NCBI RefSeq assembly: GCF_019429535.1
Contig: NZ_JAHXZM010000002.1
Span: forward strand, 124,001-188,000
Direction of reading: 5' to 3'
Source of the DNA: Sphingomonas citricola
GTDB lineage: Bacteria; Pseudomonadota; Alphaproteobacteria; Sphingomonadales; Sphingomonadaceae
DNA length: 64,000 nt
The position numbers and the translations under genes are program-made. Positions 7,726 to 17,527 of this stretch are shown piece after piece; the stretch's first letter is position 1, and each line of letters opens with the position of its first letter. The notes under the pieces are model-generated. The model ran no database searches. It saw only the letters and a list, made by a program, of their open reading frames with translations, and was not told the DNA's origin.

Positions 7726-10008
7726 ATGACGAAGACGGTTTCGCGGCGCGCGATGTTGATGGGCGCAGGCGCGGCTGCGGCCTGGGCGGTAAGCCCGGCG
7801 CGGGCATTGATGGCACAGACGCGCGGGGCCGCGCTGCCGGCCCCGGTCGAGGCATTGCTGGCGCAGATGACCGTGGAGGAGAAGGCGGGGCAGTTGACGC
7901 TGATGGCGGCGGCCTGGGCCGGCGGGGCGGCGACCGCGCTCAACCCCGCGGGCGCGGCGTCGAGTTTCGACGAGCAGTTGGCGCAGGTGCGCGCGGGGCG
8001 GCTGGGCGGCGTCTTTAACGGCAACGGCGCGGTGATGGCGAAGCGGATGCAGACCGTCGCGATGCGCGACGCGCGGGTGAAGATTCCGCTGATCTTCGCC
8101 GCCGACGTGATCCACGGGCTTCGCACCGTGTTCCCCGTGCCGCTGGCGGAAGCCGCGAGCTTCGATCCCGATCTGGCGCGCCGCACCGCGCGCGCGGCGG
8201 GAATGGAGGCGGCTGCGTCGGGGATCGACTGGACGTTCGCCCCGATGGTCGACGTCGCGCGCGACGCGCGCTGGGGCAGGGGGGTCGAGGGCGCGGGCGA
8301 GGACGTATTGCTCGGCCGCATGATGGCGGAGGCGCGCGTGCGTGGGTTCCAGGGGACGCGCGGGCTCGCCGCCCCCGACGCGGTCGCCGCGTGCGCCAAG
8401 CATTTCGCAGCCTATGGCGCGGGGGAAGCGGGGCTCGACTACAACAGCGTCGACGTGTCCGAGCGAACGCTGCGCGAGGTGTATTTCCCGCCGTTCCAGG
8501 CCGCCTTTGCCGCGGGGGCGCCGACCGCGATGGCGTCGTTCAACGAGATCGCGGGCATTCCCGCGACCGCCAATTCATGGCTGCTGACCGACGTGCTGCG
8601 GCGCGAATGGGGCTTCGACGGGCTGGTCGTGTCGGATTACACCGGCGACGAGGAACTGATCGCGCACGGTTTCGCCGCCGACGCGCGTGAGGCGACGCGG
8701 CTCGCGTTCATGGCGGGCGTCGACATGAGCATGCAGAGCGCGTTCTACATAACGCATCTGCCCGATCTGGTCGCCAAGGGCGAGGTGCCGATGGCGCGGC
8801 TGGACGAGGCGGTGCGCCGCGTGCTGGCGCTGAAGGCTCAGCTCGGCCTGTTCGACGACCCGTTCCGCCGCATCGACCCCCGCCGCGAAAAGACGCGCGT
8901 GCGGATGCCCGCGACGCTCGCGCTCGCGCAGGAGGCTGGCGCGCGCTCGGTCGTGATGCTCAAGAACGACGGTGTGTTGCCGCTGCCGACCGGGGGCAGG
9001 AAGATCGCGCTGATCGGACCGTTCGCGGGCGGGCGGCACGATCTGATCGGGCCGTGGAACGTCTATGGCACCGATGCCGAGGCGATCGATCTCGAGGCGG
9101 GGGTCCGCGCGGCTGTCGGCGATGCCGCGTCGATCAGCGTGACCGCGGGAAGCGGCGTCGACGACGCGTTGCCGGGCGGGATCGACGCCGCGGTCGCCGC
9201 GGCGCGCGCCGCCGACGTCGTCGTGCTCGCGATCGGCGAAAGCCAGCGCATGTCGGGCGAGGCGCAGTCGCGCGCCGACGTGGTGGTGCCGCCCGCGCAG
9301 ATGGCGCTCACCGAGGCGGTCGCGGCGACCGGGAAGCCCGTTGTCGTGCTGCTGCGCACCGGGCGCGCGCTGGCCCTGACCGGCCCGGTGCTGGGAGCGT
9401 CGGCGATCCTCGTCACCTGGTTCCTCGGGTCGCGCGACGGTGCGGCGATCGCGGACGTGCTGTTCGGGCGCGTCTCGCCCTCGGCGCGGTTGCCGGTGTC
9501 GTTCCCGCACGCAACGGGGCAGGAGCCGTATCATTACGACCACAAGAGCACCGGCCGCCCCAATCCGCCGGGGCCGCTCGCCGAATACAAGGCGCATTAC
9601 CGCGAATATGCGAACGAGGCGCTGTTCCCGTTCGGGCATGGGCTGACCTACGGCGCGATCGAATATTCGGCGCTCGAGCTCGGATCGGCGCGGATGGGGG
9701 CGGAGGCGCCGCTCGGCGTGGCGGCGACGATCCGCAACACCGGAACCCGCGCGGCAACGGAGGTGGTGCAGCTCTACGTCCACGACGTCGCCGCCAGCAT
9801 CACGCGGCCGGTGCGCGAGCTGAAGGCGTTCGAGCGCGTGACGCTCGCCCCCGGCGAGGCGAAGGTGGTGCGTTTCACGCTGCGCCGCGACGACCTGCTG
9901 TTCGTCGGGCAGCGGATGCAGCGCGTGGTCGAGCCGGGCGCGTTCCGGCTGTGGATCGCGCCGTCGGCTCAGGCGGAGGGCGTGTCGGGGACGTTCACGC
10001 TCGCCTGA
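7726..10008 (+). CDS. GH3 family beta-glucosidase, Tat-exported
   Basis: The product has 760 residues. The ATG at 7726 is preferred over the upstream in-frame GTG at 7708 because GGGGGAG sits at proper spacing before it. The N-terminus carries a Tat signal (SRRAMLMGAGAAAAW). The GH3 N-terminal TIM barrel spans about 35-380, with KHF at about 225 and the nucleophile motif VVSDYTG (Asp304). The GH3 C-terminal sandwich and a fibronectin-III-like domain (about 660-755) complete the BglX-like layout. It should hydrolyse short beta-gluco-oligosaccharides in the periplasm. It diverges from the lacI gene across an operator, and its last 40 bp overlap the end of the convergent symporter gene. Confidence 0.93.
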   Translation: MTKTVSRRAMLMGAGAAAAWAVSPARALMAQTRGAALPAPVEALLAQMTVEEKAGQLTLMAAAWAGGAATALNPAGAASSFDEQLAQVRAGRLGGVFNGNGAVMAKRMQTVAMRDARVKIPLIFAADVIHGLRTVFPVPLAEAASFDPDLARRTARAAGMEAAASGIDWTFAPMVDVARDARWGRGVEGAGEDVLLGRMMAEARVRGFQGTRGLAAPDAVAACAKHFAAYGAGEAGLDYNSVDVSERTLREVYFPPFQAAFAAGAPTAMASFNEIAGIPATANSWLLTDVLRREWGFDGLVVSDYTGDEELIAHGFAADAREATRLAFMAGVDMSMQSAFYITHLPDLVAKGEVPMARLDEAVRRVLALKAQLGLFDDPFRRIDPRREKTRVRMPATLALAQEAGARSVVMLKNDGVLPLPTGGRKIALIGPFAGGRHDLIGPWNVYGTDAEAIDLEAGVRAAVGDAASISVTAGSGVDDALPGGIDAAVAAARAADVVVLAIGESQRMSGEAQSRADVVVPPAQMALTEAVAATGKPVVVLLRTGRALALTGPVLGASAILVTWFLGSRDGAAIADVLFGRVSPSARLPVSFPHATGQEPYHYDHKSTGRPNPPGPLAEYKAHYREYANEALFPFGHGLTYGAIEYSALELGSARMGAEAPLGVAATIRNTGTRAATEVVQLYVHDVAASITRPVRELKAFERVTLAPGEAKVVRFTLRRDDLLFVGQRMQRVVEPGAFRLWIAPSAQAEGVSGTFTLA

Positions 10009-11279
10009 CGCGGGGCGGGGTGGCGGCGCAGCGGGATGGCGATCACTGCCGCCAGCATCGCCGCGACCAGCAGCGCTGGGCCGGCGAGCATCAGCCAGCG
10101 GATTGCGGCCACCGCGGTGTCGCGCTGCGGTGCGCCGCTGCGAAACCCGGCAAACTGATACACCGCGCCGATCGCGAAGCCCGCCGCGGCGAGCGCGACC
10201 TTCTGCACCAGCGCGAAGGTCCCGAACGCGAGCGACTCGACCCGCTCGCCGCTGCGCGCCGCGCCCCAGTCGACCGCGTCGGGCAGGAGCGTCCATGCCG
10301 CGAGCCAAACGCCCGCGAACGCCGCCTGCATCGAGAGGAGGAAGACGGCGGTCGAGACGCTGGTCGTACCCCAGGCGGCGAGGATCAGAGGTAGGGCCAG
10401 CGCCACCACCGCCGCGCTCGCCCAGGCGACACGCGCACCGCGCGCGCGAGCGAGTGCGGTCCACGCCGGCACCGCGGCGAGGCTGACCAGCGCCATGCCC
10501 GCCAGCGCGCGCGGACCACTCGCCGCGTCGTTCAGCACGTAGCGGAAGAAATACAGCACCGACTGGCTCGTCAGCGCCGCGGCGGCACCGCCGAGCGCGA
10601 CCGCTGCATTCACCATCACGAAGGCGCGGTTGCGCGCGAGCAGACCGAGCGCGCGTCCGATCGGAACGGGCGGGCGCGTCCGCGTCGGTGGCAGGCGTTC
10701 GGGCACGCGCCAGGCGATGACGAGCAGCAGGGGCGTCGCGAGCAGGGCGAGCAGCGCTGCGGCGCGCGCGTAGCTGCCGAGCGTGCCGACCAGCAGCGGC
10801 AGCGACCAGGCGACGATCACGCCCGCCGCCGCGCCGAATGCCATCCGCCAGCCCGCGATCGTCGCACGCGCGCGGCTCGATGCGGTCAGCCGCGTCGTCC
10901 AGGCGGCGTAGGGGACGTTGGTAAAGGCGTAGAGCGTGCGGAACGTGACCTGCGTCGCCAGCGCCGCGAGCGCGGCGCCCGCCTGCACCGCGAACATCGC
11001 GGCGAAGCCGAGCCCGAGCGGCAGCGCGCCCCAGCCGACCAGCCGGCGGTAGGGCGTCCGCGTCCGTTCGGCGACCGCGCCCGCGCAGAAATCCGCCGCG
11101 CCGTCCCAGATCGTGCCGATCATGAAGATCGTGCCTGCGACCGCGGGGGCAAGATGCAGCGCATCGATGTAGAAGAACAGCAGGTAGAGGCTGATCACCT
11201 GCCAGTAGAGATTGAACGCGAAATCCCCCGCGCCGAACAGCACCAGGATGCGGCCGTCGGGCTGTTTCTCACCGGTCAC
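9969..11279 (-). CDS. MFS/GPH-type sugar:cation symporter
   Basis: This 436-residue, largely hydrophobic protein has about 12 predicted membrane segments. Its N-terminus (GAGDFAFNLYWQVISLYLLFFYID) and the loop ending IGTIWDGAADFCAGAVAERTRT are typical of the glycoside-pentoside-hexuronide symporter group. It would import sugars or small glycosides across the inner membrane. The apparent start is GTG at 11279 with no strong ribosome binding site. It converges on the GH3 gene with a 40-bp coding overlap. With the ABC importer at 14506-18625 the locus has two inner-membrane uptake routes, possibly one for monomers or dimers and one for longer oligomers (inference). Confidence 0.88.
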   Translation of the reverse strand: MTGEKQPDGRILVLFGAGDFAFNLYWQVISLYLLFFYIDALHLAPAVAGTIFMIGTIWDGAADFCAGAVAERTRTPYRRLVGWGALPLGLGFAAMFAVQAGAALAALATQVTFRTLYAFTNVPYAAWTTRLTASSRARATIAGWRMAFGAAAGVIVAWSLPLLVGTLGSYARAAALLALLATPLLLVIAWRVPERLPPTRTRPPVPIGRALGLLARNRAFVMVNAAVALGGAAAALTSQSVLYFFRYVLNDAASGPRALAGMALVSLAAVPAWTALARARGARVAWASAAVVALALPLILAAWGTTSVSTAVFLLSMQAAFAGVWLAAWTLLPDAVDWGAARSGERVESLAFGTFALVQKVALAAAGFAIGAVYQFAGFRSGAPQRDTAVAAIRWLMLAGPALLVAAMLAAVIAIPLRRHPAPRQASVNVPDTPSA

Positions 11280-11362
11280 TGAGTGCGCGCCGCCTTCTCA
11301 CATGGGCCCCGCGACGGGCCAGCCCGGCCCCGTCCCCGTCCCCGTGGCAGTCGAGGTGCCGA

Positions 11363-11409
11363 CCGGAAACTCCCGCGCAACGCCAACGCGCCGCGCGGGA
11401 GTTTTCCGG
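11363..11409 (-). terminator. Strong stem-loop after the TonB receptor gene
   Basis: A perfect 12-bp inverted repeat (AAACTCCCGCGC at 11367-11378 and its complement at 11393-11404) encloses a 14-nt loop, and the outer CCGG bases extend it. It lies just past the stop of the minus-strand receptor gene at 11422. There is no long U-tract, so termination is likely but not certain. Confidence 0.55.
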
Positions 11410-11421
11410 GGGCGTCGATCC

Positions 11422-14370
11422 TTACCGTTTGTCCAGCCGCACCTTCGCGCCGGCGTAGAAATAGCGGCCGACTGGCGAGATCGGGACGTTGGTCTGGAAC
11501 CCGATGTCGGGTTTCTGATCGGCGAGATTATTAACGCCGGCGTAGAAGGAGAAACCGTCGTCAACCTCCAGCTGCGCCTGCAGGTCGTGCTGCCACAATT
11601 CCTTGTAGCGGAAGTAGCGGGGGTCGACGTAGCTGGGGTTGTTGTCGGTTTCGAACCGCGTGAAGCGGCGCACGCCGTCCTGCCAGCGCAGATTGTAGCT
11701 GAGCGTCAGCGGACCGTTGATCCACGTCGGCGAGAAGGTCGCATTCCAGCGCGGGCGGAAGATCTGGTCGACGTTGTTCTCGACCTGCGCGCCGGGTGTC
11801 GCGACCTGTTCGAGCTTGTCGAGGTAGCCGCCGACCAGGCGGAGGTCGAACGTGCCCGCGCGCGCGGTGGTGAAGCGGTAGGCGACGTTCAGCTCGGCCC
11901 CCGCGGTGCGGAACGCCGACACGTTCGCCGGGCGGATCGTATAGCCGTTGATGTAGCCGCTGCCCTGCCGCCGCGTGATCTGCGCGCAGAACGGATTGTC
12001 GAGCGTCGGCTGGTCGACGCACAGTTCGGCGATGCTGTTGGCAGCGCCGCCGTCGGGATTGTTGATCGCGCCGCGCAGGTTGATGTTGTACCAGTCGACC
12101 GCGATTGACAGCCCCGGCACGAAATCGGGACGCAGCACGACGCCCGCGGTCCAGGTACGTGCGACCTCCGCTGCCAGATCGGGGTTGCCCGACACCGAGC
12201 CGGGGATGAAGATGTTGGCGTCGGGATTGTTCTGCGCGGTGAAGGTCGCGGGGTTGCCGCCGAGTCCGTTGATCAGAGCGACGCAATTGGCGGCGCGCGA
12301 CGCGCTGCCCGCGTTGCGGTTGCCGAGGTAGCACGGGTCGGAGAAGAACGCGCTCGACCCCGTGCTCGGGCGGAACAGCTCGCCGATGTTGGGCGCGCGC
12401 ACCGAGCGGCCGTAGGAGCCGCGGAAGCTGATCGCCGCGATCGGCGCCCAGATGCCGTTGAACTGGTACGCGCGGGTCGAGCCGACCGTCGAATAATCGG
12501 AATAGCGCCCCGCCGCGCCGACCGACAGCAGGTGAAAGAACGGCCGGTCCTTGACCAGCGGCGCGTTCAGCTCGCCGAACGCTTCCCACACGTCGAACTT
12601 GCCCGACGAGGGCGTCGGGATGATGTATTCGTCATATTGGTAGAATTGATTGTCGACGAGCGCCTGCGCAGGCGAGAAGCGGCTCGTCTCGCGGCGGTAT
12701 TCGCCGCCCGCCGCGAAGGCGACTGGACCGCCGGGCAGCTCGAGGAACTGGCCGAAGTCGCCGGTCAGCGAGGCGTTGACGACGTTCTGCGTGATCCGCG
12801 CGTTGCTCTGCGGATTGCTCAGGTAATAATCGAACGAGGCCGGGTCGACGGTGTCGCCGCCGAAGGTGTTGACCGGCAAACATCCCGCCGCGCGCGCGCT
12901 CGCCGAGCGGCATACGATCGTGCCGTTCGGCCCACGCACCGCGTCGAGCGCCTCGAGGAAGCGGGTGTTGAGACGGTCGTTCAGCTTGTTCGCGCGGACC
13001 TCGGTCTGGCCGTAGGTGTAATAGACGTCGTAGCTGGCATGGTCGCTGATCCGCCCCGCGACGTCGATCACGCCGCGATAGGTGCGGCGGCGATCGGTCT
13101 CGCCGCGGCGCGGAATGTCGAAATTGTTGCGGTTGACGTCGATTGAGGTCAGCCCGGCGGCGAGCGCGGCATTCAGGATGCTCGCGGGGATGTACGGATT
13201 GTCGAGCGCGATCGTCGCGGGGTAATTGCCGCCGTAACCGCTGAAGCTGGTGACGGTCGACTGAACGAACTTGCCCTCCAGGCTGATCTTGAACGCATCC
13301 GACGCATCGTAATGCGCGAGCGCGTTGACCGCGTGGCGGCGCGTGCGCGGATAGATGTCGCCGATATAGCCCGCGACCGGCGTGTCATCGCCGCCGATCG
13401 TGTAGCCGTCGTTGGCGAGGAAGCGCCCCGGCGTGTAGATCGCGCCGTCGCCGCGGAACGTCTGGTCGCCGATGTACACGATGCCCTGGTTCGAGCTGTA
13501 CGGGTAGCGCAGGTCGCCGACCGGCCCCTTCTGGTAGCTGCCCGCGCGGATCGGATCGTAGCCGTCGACGTTGACGAAATACTGCCGCTTGCCCTGCGCG
13601 AGGTAATCGCGGTCGTCGTTGGCGAGCGGCTGGTCGGCGTTATATTCGTAGGCGAGCGTCACGTTGCCGCGGCCGTCGGCGAAGTTGCGCCCCGCCACCA
13701 GCGAGGCGAAGCGGTTGGCAGCGTCACCGCGCTCCGAGATGCCGAATTGCGAGCGGGCGGCGACGCCGTCGAAGTCGCGCTTCATCACGAAATTGACCAC
13801 GCCCGAGACGCCGTCGGCGCCGTAGACCGCGGATGCCGCGCCCGTCAGCACGTCGACGCGCTCGATCAGGTCGACGGGGATCGCGTTGATGTCGACCGCG
13901 GCGGTGTCGGGCTGGCCCGCGACGTGACGACGGCCGTTGACGAGCACCAGCGTGCGCGTCGGCCCGAGCCCGCGCAGGTCGAGCAGGTTGAGCCCGACCT
14001 GGCCGAAGCTGCCGTCCGACTGGTTGCTGCCCGCGGTGCGGGTGTTGTCGAGCGAGTTGGTGAGCGCGGGCACGCGTTGCAGGAACGCGGTGACATTGGT
14101 GTTGCCCGACTGTTCGAGCGCGGCGGCACCGAACGACACGATCGGGGTCGGCGCCTCGTAATCGGGGCGGCGGATGCGCGAACCGGTGACGACGATATCG
14201 CCGTCCGTTGATGCGGCGGGATCGGTCGCTGGATCGGCGGGGGGCGCCGGATCGGCGGTCGATTGCGCGGCGACGGGCGCGGCGCTCGGTGGAACGGCTT
14301 GCGCGTAGGCGAGCGGCGACACGAAAAGCGCTGCGCCGGAAAGCCAGCGGCAGCGGTGGAAACGCGACAT
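11422..14370 (-). CDS. TonB-dependent receptor (large, sugar-locus type)
   Basis: The ATG at 14370 follows AGGGAG and gives a clean signal peptide (MSRFHRCRWLSGAALFVSPLA, cleavage near 23), so it is preferred to the longer frame from 14421. The product has 982 residues. TonB-box-like DGDIVVTGSRIR lies at about 57-67. The plug follows with VLVNGRRHVAG and VDVLTGAASAVYGADGVSGVVNF, and the barrel ends GRYFYAGAKVRL. This is the outer-membrane receptor type common in sphingomonads and xanthomonads next to sugar genes. It diverges from the ABC importer operon across 135 bp, so the two probably share regulation and substrate (inference). Confidence 0.92.
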   Translation of the reverse strand: MSRFHRCRWLSGAALFVSPLAYAQAVPPSAAPVAAQSTADPAPPADPATDPAASTDGDIVVTGSRIRRPDYEAPTPIVSFGAAALEQSGNTNVTAFLQRVPALTNSLDNTRTAGSNQSDGSFGQVGLNLLDLRGLGPTRTLVLVNGRRHVAGQPDTAAVDINAIPVDLIERVDVLTGAASAVYGADGVSGVVNFVMKRDFDGVAARSQFGISERGDAANRFASLVAGRNFADGRGNVTLAYEYNADQPLANDDRDYLAQGKRQYFVNVDGYDPIRAGSYQKGPVGDLRYPYSSNQGIVYIGDQTFRGDGAIYTPGRFLANDGYTIGGDDTPVAGYIGDIYPRTRRHAVNALAHYDASDAFKISLEGKFVQSTVTSFSGYGGNYPATIALDNPYIPASILNAALAAGLTSIDVNRNNFDIPRRGETDRRRTYRGVIDVAGRISDHASYDVYYTYGQTEVRANKLNDRLNTRFLEALDAVRGPNGTIVCRSASARAAGCLPVNTFGGDTVDPASFDYYLSNPQSNARITQNVVNASLTGDFGQFLELPGGPVAFAAGGEYRRETSRFSPAQALVDNQFYQYDEYIIPTPSSGKFDVWEAFGELNAPLVKDRPFFHLLSVGAAGRYSDYSTVGSTRAYQFNGIWAPIAAISFRGSYGRSVRAPNIGELFRPSTGSSAFFSDPCYLGNRNAGSASRAANCVALINGLGGNPATFTAQNNPDANIFIPGSVSGNPDLAAEVARTWTAGVVLRPDFVPGLSIAVDWYNINLRGAINNPDGGAANSIAELCVDQPTLDNPFCAQITRRQGSGYINGYTIRPANVSAFRTAGAELNVAYRFTTARAGTFDLRLVGGYLDKLEQVATPGAQVENNVDQIFRPRWNATFSPTWINGPLTLSYNLRWQDGVRRFTRFETDNNPSYVDPRYFRYKELWQHDLQAQLEVDDGFSFYAGVNNLADQKPDIGFQTNVPISPVGRYFYAGAKVRLDKR

Positions 14371-14505
14371 GATAATCTCCCTGTTGCCCCGTGGGCGCGC
14401 CGGCTTGTCCCCCGCCGGCATGTTGCAGTGATCTTACGCCGGTCCCGCTGTGGAGAACATAGATTAAATTGTGCCACCGGGTGGTGCGCGCCGGGGCAAT
14501 GCGCC

Positions 14506-15783
14506 ATGGTCGCGGTGATGGGGGAAGGGACCGGATGGACGCGGCGTGCCGCGCTTGGGCTGATCCCCGCGCTAGGCCTCGCGGGATGCGCCGGGCGCAG
14601 CGATGATGCGGGCACCGCACCGCTCAGCATGTGGGCGATGAGCTGGGAAGGCGATTATTCGCCGTTCCTGATGCCGCGCTTCACCGCGCGGACCGGGATC
14701 GACGTCGACGTGCAGTCGCTGCCGACGACCGCGAGCCACGAGAAGCTGCTGACCGCCTTCGCCGGCGGCGCGATGCCCGACGTGCTGATGCTGTTCAACA
14801 CCTGGGTGAAGGAGTTCGCGACGATCGGCGCGCTCGCGCCGGTGACGGCAGCACCGCTGGTCGCGGACGTGTTCCCCGCGCTGCGCGCCTCGACGCGGGT
14901 GGGCGGACATGATTACGCGGTGCCCTGGTCGGTCGCGCCGCAGGTGCAATTCTACCGTCGCGACATTCTGGCGGAGGCAGGCTACGACGCGCCGCCCCAG
15001 GATTGGGCGGGGTGGCGAACGATGGCGCGCGCGATCAAGCGGCGGCGGCCCGACGATTACGTCTTTTTGATGCTGCTCAACTGGCCGACTGCGCTCGTCA
15101 CGATGTTGTCGCAGGCGGGCGCGGCGATGTTGCGCGATCACGACACGCGCGGCGATTTCCAAACGCCCGAGGCACGGGAAGCGTTCGCTTATTACGTCTC
15201 GCTTTACACCGACGGTTACGCGCCGATGGTGCTGTCGACCGAGATGCAGGACCCCGTCGCCGCGTTCGCGACCGGTTACTGCTCGGTCTGGCCGAGCAGC
15301 CCGCCGACGCTGAAGGATTTCGCGCGCCGCGCTGATCTGATCCCGGCCGACAAATGGAGCACCGCGCGGCTGCCGGGCCCCAACGGTTACGGCGCGGTGT
15401 CGGGGTTGAGCGCGAGCCTGTGCGTGTCGACGCAGACCAGGCGCCCGCGCGAGGCGTGGGCGCTGGTGCGCCATCTGACCTCGGTCGAAAGCGAGCTCGA
15501 CTATCAGCGGCTGATCGGCAATTTGCCCGCGCGCACCGACGCGTGGGGCGCGCCGCAGCTCGCGCTGCCGGTGTTGCGCCCTTTCGCCAAGCAAACGCGC
15601 GCGCTGTCGGTGACCCCCAACGTCATCGAGTGGGAGCGTATCCAGATCGAGATCCAGTCGGCGGCCGAGCGCGTGATCCGCGGCGTCCAGACGCTCGACG
15701 CGGCGCTCACCGCGCTCGACGAGCGGGTCGATCGCCTGCTTGCCAAGCGGCGCGCGCTGTTGAACCGGGGCGTGATCGCGTGA
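14506..15783 (+). CDS. ABC sugar importer, solute-binding lipoprotein (family 1)
   Basis: From the ATG at 14506 the product is 425 residues; an alternative ATG lies at 14518. The leader RRAALGLIPALGLAGC carries a lipobox, so the mature protein should be a periplasmic lipoprotein. The body is a family-1 extracellular sugar-binding protein, with typical segments FTARTGIDVDVQSLP, LLTAFAGGAMPDVLMLFN and VPWSVAPQVQFYRRDILAEAGY. Its stop overlaps the GTG start of the first permease gene, giving a tight three-gene operon. Substrate by context: an oligosaccharide from the glucan locus (inference). Confidence 0.9.
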   Translation: MVAVMGEGTGWTRRAALGLIPALGLAGCAGRSDDAGTAPLSMWAMSWEGDYSPFLMPRFTARTGIDVDVQSLPTTASHEKLLTAFAGGAMPDVLMLFNTWVKEFATIGALAPVTAAPLVADVFPALRASTRVGGHDYAVPWSVAPQVQFYRRDILAEAGYDAPPQDWAGWRTMARAIKRRRPDDYVFLMLLNWPTALVTMLSQAGAAMLRDHDTRGDFQTPEAREAFAYYVSLYTDGYAPMVLSTEMQDPVAAFATGYCSVWPSSPPTLKDFARRADLIPADKWSTARLPGPNGYGAVSGLSASLCVSTQTRRPREAWALVRHLTSVESELDYQRLIGNLPARTDAWGAPQLALPVLRPFAKQTRALSVTPNVIEWERIQIEIQSAAERVIRGVQTLDAALTALDERVDRLLAKRRALLNRGVIA

Positions 15784-16661
15784 CGCGGCAGGAACGCGCC
15801 GGCTGGCTGTTCGCCGCCCCCGTGCTCGCGATCATCGCGCTGGTGTTCGTGCTGCCGACCGCGCTGGCATTGTGCCTGTCGGTCACCGATTATTCGATCT
15901 ACGCGCTCGCCGACTGGTCGAACCTGCGTTTCGTGGGGCTGGGCAATTTCACCGACCTGCTCTCGACCCCCCTGTTCTGGCGCGCGCTCGCCAACACGCT
16001 GATCTTCGCGGCGCTGGGCGTGCCGATGGCGATCGGCACGTCTTTGTTCGTGGCGCTGCTGCTCAACGACGCGACGGTCCGGTGGAAGCCGTTGTGGCGC
16101 GTGTTGCTGTTCGCGCCCTACGTCACCAGCATCGTCGCGACCGCGGTGGTGTGGCGGTTCCTGTTCAACCAGCGGTTCGGGTTGATCAACCGCGCGCTGG
16201 GGGCGATCGGCGTCGCGCCGGTCGACTGGCTCGGCAACCCGCACCTCTCGATCCCCGCGATCCTGATCTTCGTCACGTGGAAGGTGTTCGGCTACAACAT
16301 GATCGTCTTCACCGCCGCGCTGGCCGCGGTGCCGCAGGACCTGATGGAGGCGGCGCGGCTCGACGGCGCGTCGCGCTGGGCGCGGTTCCGCCACGTGACG
16401 CTGCCCGCGATCGGTCCGACGCTGCTGCTCGCGACCGTGATGAGCGTCGCGGGGTTCCTGCAGATCTTCGCCGAGCCGTACGTGATGACGATGGGCGGAC
16501 CCGCGCAGAGCACGACCACGCTGCTCTATTTCATGTTCGACGAAGGCTTCAAATGGTGGAACCTGGGGCAGGCGAGCGCAGTCGCGTTCGTGTTGTTCGT
16601 GATGACGCTGGCGGTCACCGTCGTGCAGACCCGGCTGGGGCGGCGGCGCGAATGGCTGTGA
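15780..16661 (+). CDS. ABC sugar importer permease 1 (MalF/UgpA-like)
   Basis: I start this 293-residue protein at the GTG at 15780, which overlaps the preceding stop (GTGA); the open frame extends far upstream but only as a shadow of the binding-protein gene. It has about six membrane segments and the ABC permease coupling loop, EAARLDGASRWARFRHVTLPAIGPT, in the second half. It forms the inner-membrane channel with the next gene and works with the binding protein upstream. Confidence 0.92.
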   Translation: MTRQERAGWLFAAPVLAIIALVFVLPTALALCLSVTDYSIYALADWSNLRFVGLGNFTDLLSTPLFWRALANTLIFAALGVPMAIGTSLFVALLLNDATVRWKPLWRVLLFAPYVTSIVATAVVWRFLFNQRFGLINRALGAIGVAPVDWLGNPHLSIPAILIFVTWKVFGYNMIVFTAALAAVPQDLMEAARLDGASRWARFRHVTLPAIGPTLLLATVMSVAGFLQIFAEPYVMTMGGPAQSTTTLLYFMFDEGFKWWNLGQASAVAFVLFVMTLAVTVVQTRLGRRREWL

Positions 16662-17521
16662 CTCGGCGAATGGCGGTGACGCGGCTGCGGCCCTTCCTCG
16701 CGACCGCAGCGGTCGCGCTGCTGACTGCGCTGACGGTGCTGCCGCTCGCTTACATGGTGATCGTGTCGTTCATGCCGCGCGGTGAATCGACGACGCTGCC
16801 GACCCCGCTATGGCCGTCGCGCTGGAGCATCGAGAATTATTACGAGCTGCTCGTCCGCCGGCAGTTCGACGGCGCGTGGTTCGATTACCGCATCTTCCCC
16901 GCGCTGCTGAACAGCCTGCTGGTCGCCGCGATCTCGACCCTGCTCGGGCTCGTGCTGACGGTGCCGGCGGGATATGCGTTCGCCAAGCTGCGCTTCCGCG
17001 GCCGCGCGCGGTTGCTGCAAATGCTGGTCGCCGCACTGGTGGTGCCGGGGCAGGTCGCGATGCTGCCATTGTTCCTGATCTTCAAGGAGCTACGGCTGGT
17101 CAACAGCTACGCCGGGGTGATCCTGCCTAGCCTCGCGGGCATCTTCGCGGTGCTGTTCGTGCGGCAGGCGACGCTTGCCATCCCCGACGAGATGATCGAC
17201 GCCGCACGGATCGACGGCGCGAGCGAGCTGCGCATCTTTGCGCAGATCGTGCTGCCGCTCCTCACCCCCGTCGTCGTGACGCTGGCGGTGTTCATGTTCC
17301 TGGGGAGCTGGAACGATTTCCTGTGGCCGCTGATCGTGCTGGTCGACCAGCATCTCTACACGCTGCCGGTCGCGGTCGCCGCGATCTCACGCGAGCATGC
17401 CGCCGACGGCGAGTTGATGATGGCCGCTGCGGTGGTGACGACGATGCCGGTGCTGCTGCTATTCCTCGCACTCCAGCGTTATTACCTGACCGGGCTGCTG
17501 GGCGGCAGCGTCAAGGGTTAG
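16652..17521 (+). CDS. ABC sugar importer permease 2 (MalG/UgpE-like)
   Basis: The frame starts at the ATG at 16652, overlapping permease 1 by 10 bp; a second ATG at 16670 is also possible. The product is up to 289 residues with six membrane segments. The coupling loop reads DAARIDGASELRIFAQIVLPLLTPV. The C-terminal segment FLGSWNDFLWPLIVL is typical of MalG-type permeases. It pairs with permease 1. The gene ends 6 bp from the convergent ATPase gene. Confidence 0.92.
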   Translation: MAVTRRMAVTRLRPFLATAAVALLTALTVLPLAYMVIVSFMPRGESTTLPTPLWPSRWSIENYYELLVRRQFDGAWFDYRIFPALLNSLLVAAISTLLGLVLTVPAGYAFAKLRFRGRARLLQMLVAALVVPGQVAMLPLFLIFKELRLVNSYAGVILPSLAGIFAVLFVRQATLAIPDEMIDAARIDGASELRIFAQIVLPLLTPVVVTLAVFMFLGSWNDFLWPLIVLVDQHLYTLPVAVAAISREHAADGELMMAAAVVTTMPVLLLFLALQRYYLTGLLGGSVKG

Positions 17522-17527
17522 AGGGTT

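Noticed and set aside
8575..10464. Minus-strand open frame of 629 codons
   Set aside because: Antisense to the GH3 gene and overlapping the symporter in another frame; Arg-rich low-complexity product.
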